A stretch of DNA of 25,768 nucleotides, taken from DASSFG01 sp035547915 (GTDB lineage: Bacteria; Planctomycetota; Planctomycetia; Pirellulales; JAICIG01). Below the pieces are notes generated by a model. The model did not search any database. It was not told the DNA's origin and saw nothing but the letters and a program-made list of their open reading frames with translations. Positions 23,301 through 25,768 of the stretch are shown here, piece by piece (position 1 is the stretch's first letter; each line of letters begins with the position of its first letter). Position numbers and translations under genes: made by a program. The DNA is taken from NCBI GenBank assembly GCA_035547915.1, contig DASZTS010000115.1, positions 1 to 25,768 on the forward strand. Reading direction: 5' to 3'.

Positions 23301-24959
23301 ATGATCGTCTCCACTCGTTCGACCGACGCGCCTCCGCTGCGCGTCATGGCCCTACATGCACTGGCCTATTGCCACCGCCTGTTCTATTTGGAAGAAGTTG
23401 AAGAACTCCGCGTCGCCGACGCTGCCGTCTACGCCGGTCGTGAGCTGCACGCCGGGCTGGAAGCCGACGAGGAGGGGGAATGGACGTCGTTTGAATTGAC
23501 CAGCGAAGCGCTCGGCCTCACCGGCAAGATCGATTGCGTCCGCCGCCGTGACGGCACACTCATCCCGTATGAACACAAACGCGGTCAGCCGCGACGCGCC
23601 GACGACGGATCGGCAGAAGCCTGGCCATCCGATCGGCTGCAAGTCGTGGCCTATGCCGCCATGCTGGCCGACGTCCTCGGCCGGCCCGTCGCCGAGGGCC
23701 GCGTTCGCTATCATGCGGCGGGCGTCACCGTTCGCATAGCCGTCAACACCGCCGCGCTGGACGAGCTGCGGGCCGCGATCGCCACGGCGCGAGAGTTGCG
23801 CGAGTCGGTCGAACGGCCGCCCATCGCCGACAACGAGCGACTCTGTCAACGCTGCTCGCTCGCGCCGGTGTGCCTGCCCGAGGAAGTGCGACAGGAGCGC
23901 GAACCAGACCACGCCCCGGTGCGGCTCTTTCCCGCCGACCGAGACGGGGCGACCCTTCACGTCGTCTCGCAGGGCGCGCACGTCGGCCGTAGCGGCGATT
24001 CGCTCGTCGTCCGCCCGCGCGACGAACCGGAGACGAAGCACCCGGCGCGCGCCATCGACGCCCTCGTGTTGCACGGCTTCGCCCAGGTTTCGACGCAAGC
24101 ATTGCGGCTGTGCACGGAACGAGGGATCGGAGTCCATTGGCTTTCGACGGCCGGCTATCACACGGCCAGTCTGGTGGCCGACGCCGGACGCGTGCAGCGC
24201 CGGCTGCGGCAATACCGAGCGCTGGCCGACGAAGCCACGTGCTTGCGGCTCGCGCGGGCCCTGGTGCGGGCCAAGGTCGAAAGCCAGCACCGTTATCTCT
24301 TGCGTGCGACACGTGGCGAAAGCATCGTCCGGCAAGAATTGCTCGATAACCTCTCGTCGATTCGTGAGGCACTCGGACGCGCGGCCCACATCGACAACCG
24401 AGATTCGCTGCGCGGGCTCGAAGGAACGGCCGCCGTACATTACTTCGAGGGCCTGCGGCGGTTGCTAGGTGAGCAGGTGCCGGACGAACTGCGTTCGGCC
24501 ACGCGCAATCGGCGCCCGCCGCTCGACCGCTTCAATGCCTTGCTGAGTTACGGCTACGGCTTGTTGCACGCGGCGGTGATGCGCGGGACGCTGGCGGCGG
24601 GCCTCGAGCCGGCCCTGGGGTTCTTTCACACGCCGCGCAGCGCGGCCTACCCGCTAGTGCTCGACCTGATGGAGCTGTTTCGCGTGCCGCTCTGGGATTT
24701 GGTTGTCGTCGGGTCGCTAAACCGCGGACAGTGGGACCCCGTAGGCGATTTCACCGTCACGCGAGCGAAAGTTTGGCTTTCGGAGACGGGGCGAAAGAAA
24801 GCTATTAGCCTGTTCGAGGCACGGCTCGATGAGACTTGGAAGCATCCGGTGCTTGACTACTCTCTGTCGTATGCGCGGACAGTCGAGTTGGAGGCGCGGT
24901 TGCTGGAGAAGGAATGGACTGGCGAGCCGGGCTTGTTCGCCCGTTCGCGGCTGCGCTGA
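23301..24959 (+). CDS. cas4-cas1: Cas4-Cas1 fusion integrase
   Basis: The 552-residue protein fuses two adaptation enzymes. Residues 1-200 are Cas4, a RecB-like exonuclease: C24, D78 in GKIDC, E91 and K93 in YEHKRG, Q114/Y118 (QVVAY) and C182, C185 and C191, a full set for a 4Fe-4S cluster. Residues 205-552 are Cas1, with catalytic E374 (GLEGTAA), H443 (FFHTPRS) and D455/E458 (LDLMELF). Cas4 trims prespacers and checks the PAM; Cas1 with Cas2 inserts them. The fusion is typical of MYXAN and I-G loci. The ATG at 23301 is preferred; upstream in-frame codons to 23199 do not look like Cas4. An internal promoter in the 161-base gap is possible. Confidence 0.96.
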   Translation: MIVSTRSTDAPPLRVMALHALAYCHRLFYLEEVEELRVADAAVYAGRELHAGLEADEEGEWTSFELTSEALGLTGKIDCVRRRDGTLIPYEHKRGQPRRADDGSAEAWPSDRLQVVAYAAMLADVLGRPVAEGRVRYHAAGVTVRIAVNTAALDELRAAIATARELRESVERPPIADNERLCQRCSLAPVCLPEEVRQEREPDHAPVRLFPADRDGATLHVVSQGAHVGRSGDSLVVRPRDEPETKHPARAIDALVLHGFAQVSTQALRLCTERGIGVHWLSTAGYHTASLVADAGRVQRRLRQYRALADEATCLRLARALVRAKVESQHRYLLRATRGESIVRQELLDNLSSIREALGRAAHIDNRDSLRGLEGTAAVHYFEGLRRLLGEQVPDELRSATRNRRPPLDRFNALLSYGYGLLHAAVMRGTLAAGLEPALGFFHTPRSAAYPLVLDLMELFRVPLWDLVVVGSLNRGQWDPVGDFTVTRAKVWLSETGRKKAISLFEARLDETWKHPVLDYSLSYARTVELEARLLEKEWTGEPGLFARSRLR

Positions 24960-24970
24960 AGGGGTGTGGC

Positions 24971-25270
24971 ATGAACGGCGCGAGATGGTGGCTGGTGAGT
25001 TACGACGTGCGCGACGATAAACGGTTGCGGCGGGCGGCCAAGCATTTGGAGGGTTACGGGGAGCGAGTGCAATACTCTGTGTTCCGCTGCTGGATGACGC
25101 AAAGTCAGATGCAGCGATTGCGTTGGGAGCTGACCGAGATGCTGACGCCAGTGGACGACGTGCTGGTGATTCCGCTCTGTCCGCGCTGTGTGGCGGGGAT
25201 CAAAGTCACGCACGCTGCAACGAAGCGGCCGGACTGGCCCGAGGAGCCGCCCGGGCATCGGATCGTTTAA
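24971..25270 (+). CDS. cas2: Cas2 adaptation protein
   Basis: The 99-residue protein begins WWLVSYDVRDDKRLRRAAK, with the conserved Asp (residue 12) after the first beta strand, and continues with the expected GERVQYSVFRCWM segment. It forms the dimeric centre of the Cas1-Cas2 integrase. The ATG at 24971 is 11 bases after the cas4/cas1 stop and follows AAGGGGTG; a longer in-frame reading overlaps cas1. It ends in a proline-rich tail (PDWPEEPPGHRIV). The CRISPR leader and array lie directly downstream. Confidence 0.95.
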   Translation: MNGARWWLVSYDVRDDKRLRRAAKHLEGYGERVQYSVFRCWMTQSQMQRLRWELTEMLTPVDDVLVIPLCPRCVAGIKVTHAATKRPDWPEEPPGHRIV

Positions 25271-25651
25271 GGCCCGGAAATGCGCAAGCGTGGCAAGGAC
25301 GCACGAAGTCCGGGCGGCGCCGGGATGCAGCAAGACTCTGGGCGGGCGCGCGATCTTCTGTGATGCGGATGGCTCCGTTTGTCGCACAACCCGGTGGAAT
25401 CAAGCACCCGCCGATGTCGGCGCGGGGCGGTTGCTTTTGGGCCTCGAAATATCCAAACTGGACGGAGGTTAGGGCTCTTTGGCAATTTGGTAATATGCTT
25501 GCTCACGATGGAAGTCGTTTGTGGTGGCTTGTTAGTGTCGTACGCGGCTGGCCGAACCTGGCGGCCTTTCGGTCGCCGGGTACGGCTAGTTCCCGGTGCT
25601 TGAATCGCGGCGTAGTAAGCTCGTTGTATCGAACGAATTGCGCAGCGAAGC
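25271..25651 (+). promoter_or_regulatory. Probable CRISPR leader between cas2 and the array
   Basis: These 381 bases hold no convincing gene. The stretch around 25476-25500 is the most A/T-rich part and contains TAATAT at 25491-25496, a good -10 match, but no matching -35 box at 17 bases. A leader here would mean transcription in the cas direction, giving the repeat with the C(UUCG)G loop. No IHF-like site was found. If the array is actually transcribed toward cas2, this would be trailer rather than leader. Confidence 0.45.
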
Positions 25652-25768
25652 GTGCACCGCCCTTCGATGCCTTCGGGCGTTGAGCACATTGCCCTTTGGC
25701 CAGCAGAACCGCCATCGAACCGCAGTGCACCGCCCTTCGCTGCCTTCGGGCGTTGAGCACAATTGTGC
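25652..25768 (+). CRISPR. Start of CRISPR array, two 36-bp repeats, cut by window end
   Basis: Repeat 1 is 25652-25687, spacer 1 is 25688-25724 (37 bases), repeat 2 is 25725-25760, and 8 bases of spacer 2 follow. The repeat begins GTGCACCGCCC and ends GGGCGTTGAGCAC. The two copies differ only at position 16 (A in the first, C in the second). In the plus-strand RNA, CGAUGCC and GGCGUUG pair around a UUCG tetraloop, leaving a short tail ending AGCAC as the likely crRNA 5' handle after Cas6 cleavage. In repeat 2 the A-to-C change breaks one pair of the stem. The array length is unknown. Confidence 0.95.

Noticed and set aside
23352..24440. Minus-strand open frame of 362 codons
   Set aside because: It is antisense to the cas4/cas1 fusion, whose catalytic residues are all on the plus strand.
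25379..25603. Plus-strand frame of 74 codons in the leader
   Set aside because: No domain, no credible start, and it lies where a non-coding leader is expected.

Overview
The window is about 25.8 kb of GC-rich bacterial chromosome that looks planctomycetal. The clues are a dnaJ-rnpA-yidD block, frequent GTG/TTG starts, an intergenic hairpin of the kind I associate with planctomycete genomes, and a MYXAN/Dev-type CRISPR-Cas locus. This taxonomic call is an inference; no rRNA or tRNA gene was seen.

Left part (1-7.6 kb). A minus-strand housekeeping cluster (dnaJ, a small membrane protein, rnpA, yidD) is divergent from a glycan-modification group: a GT-B glycosyltransferase, a PglD-like sugar acyltransferase and, convergently, a DegT-family sugar aminotransferase. 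Two uncharacterised minus-strand genes follow, one of them a zinc-ribbon membrane protein.

Middle part (7.6-15.9 kb). A GAF-PAS-AAA+-Fis sigma-54 activator is divergent from a four-gene operon: DUF417/RclC-like membrane protein, RclA/MerA-like flavin disulfide oxidoreductase, a second DUF417 protein, and a zinc-less MDR oxidoreductase. The divergent intergenic region holds three CCAC-N5/8-GTGG dyads and a plausible -24/-12 sigma-54 promoter. It looks like an Rcl-type redox or reactive-chlorine defence module placed under enhancer-dependent control. Next come about 0.9 kb with no convincing intact gene but a recognisable relic of an SDR protein, and then a WYL-domain regulator.

Right part (15.9-25.8 kb). 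A VapBC toxin-antitoxin pair on the minus strand is back to back with a complete type I CRISPR-Cas operon of the MYXAN/Dev kind: cas6-cas3-cas8-cas7(DevR)-cas5(DevS)-cas4/cas1 fusion-cas2. A leader and the first two repeats of an array follow, cut by the window end. No separate small-subunit gene exists, but cas8 contains an in-frame GTG behind a very strong Shine-Dalgarno sequence that could produce Cas11. Between vapB and cas6 lies a solitary degenerate copy of the array's own repeat, in opposite orientation to the array as written here. It shares 13 exact bases plus a conserved stem arm. It is a candidate for a CreA/CreR-like guide RNA or a Cas6-responsive leader, and is the most interesting signal in the window.
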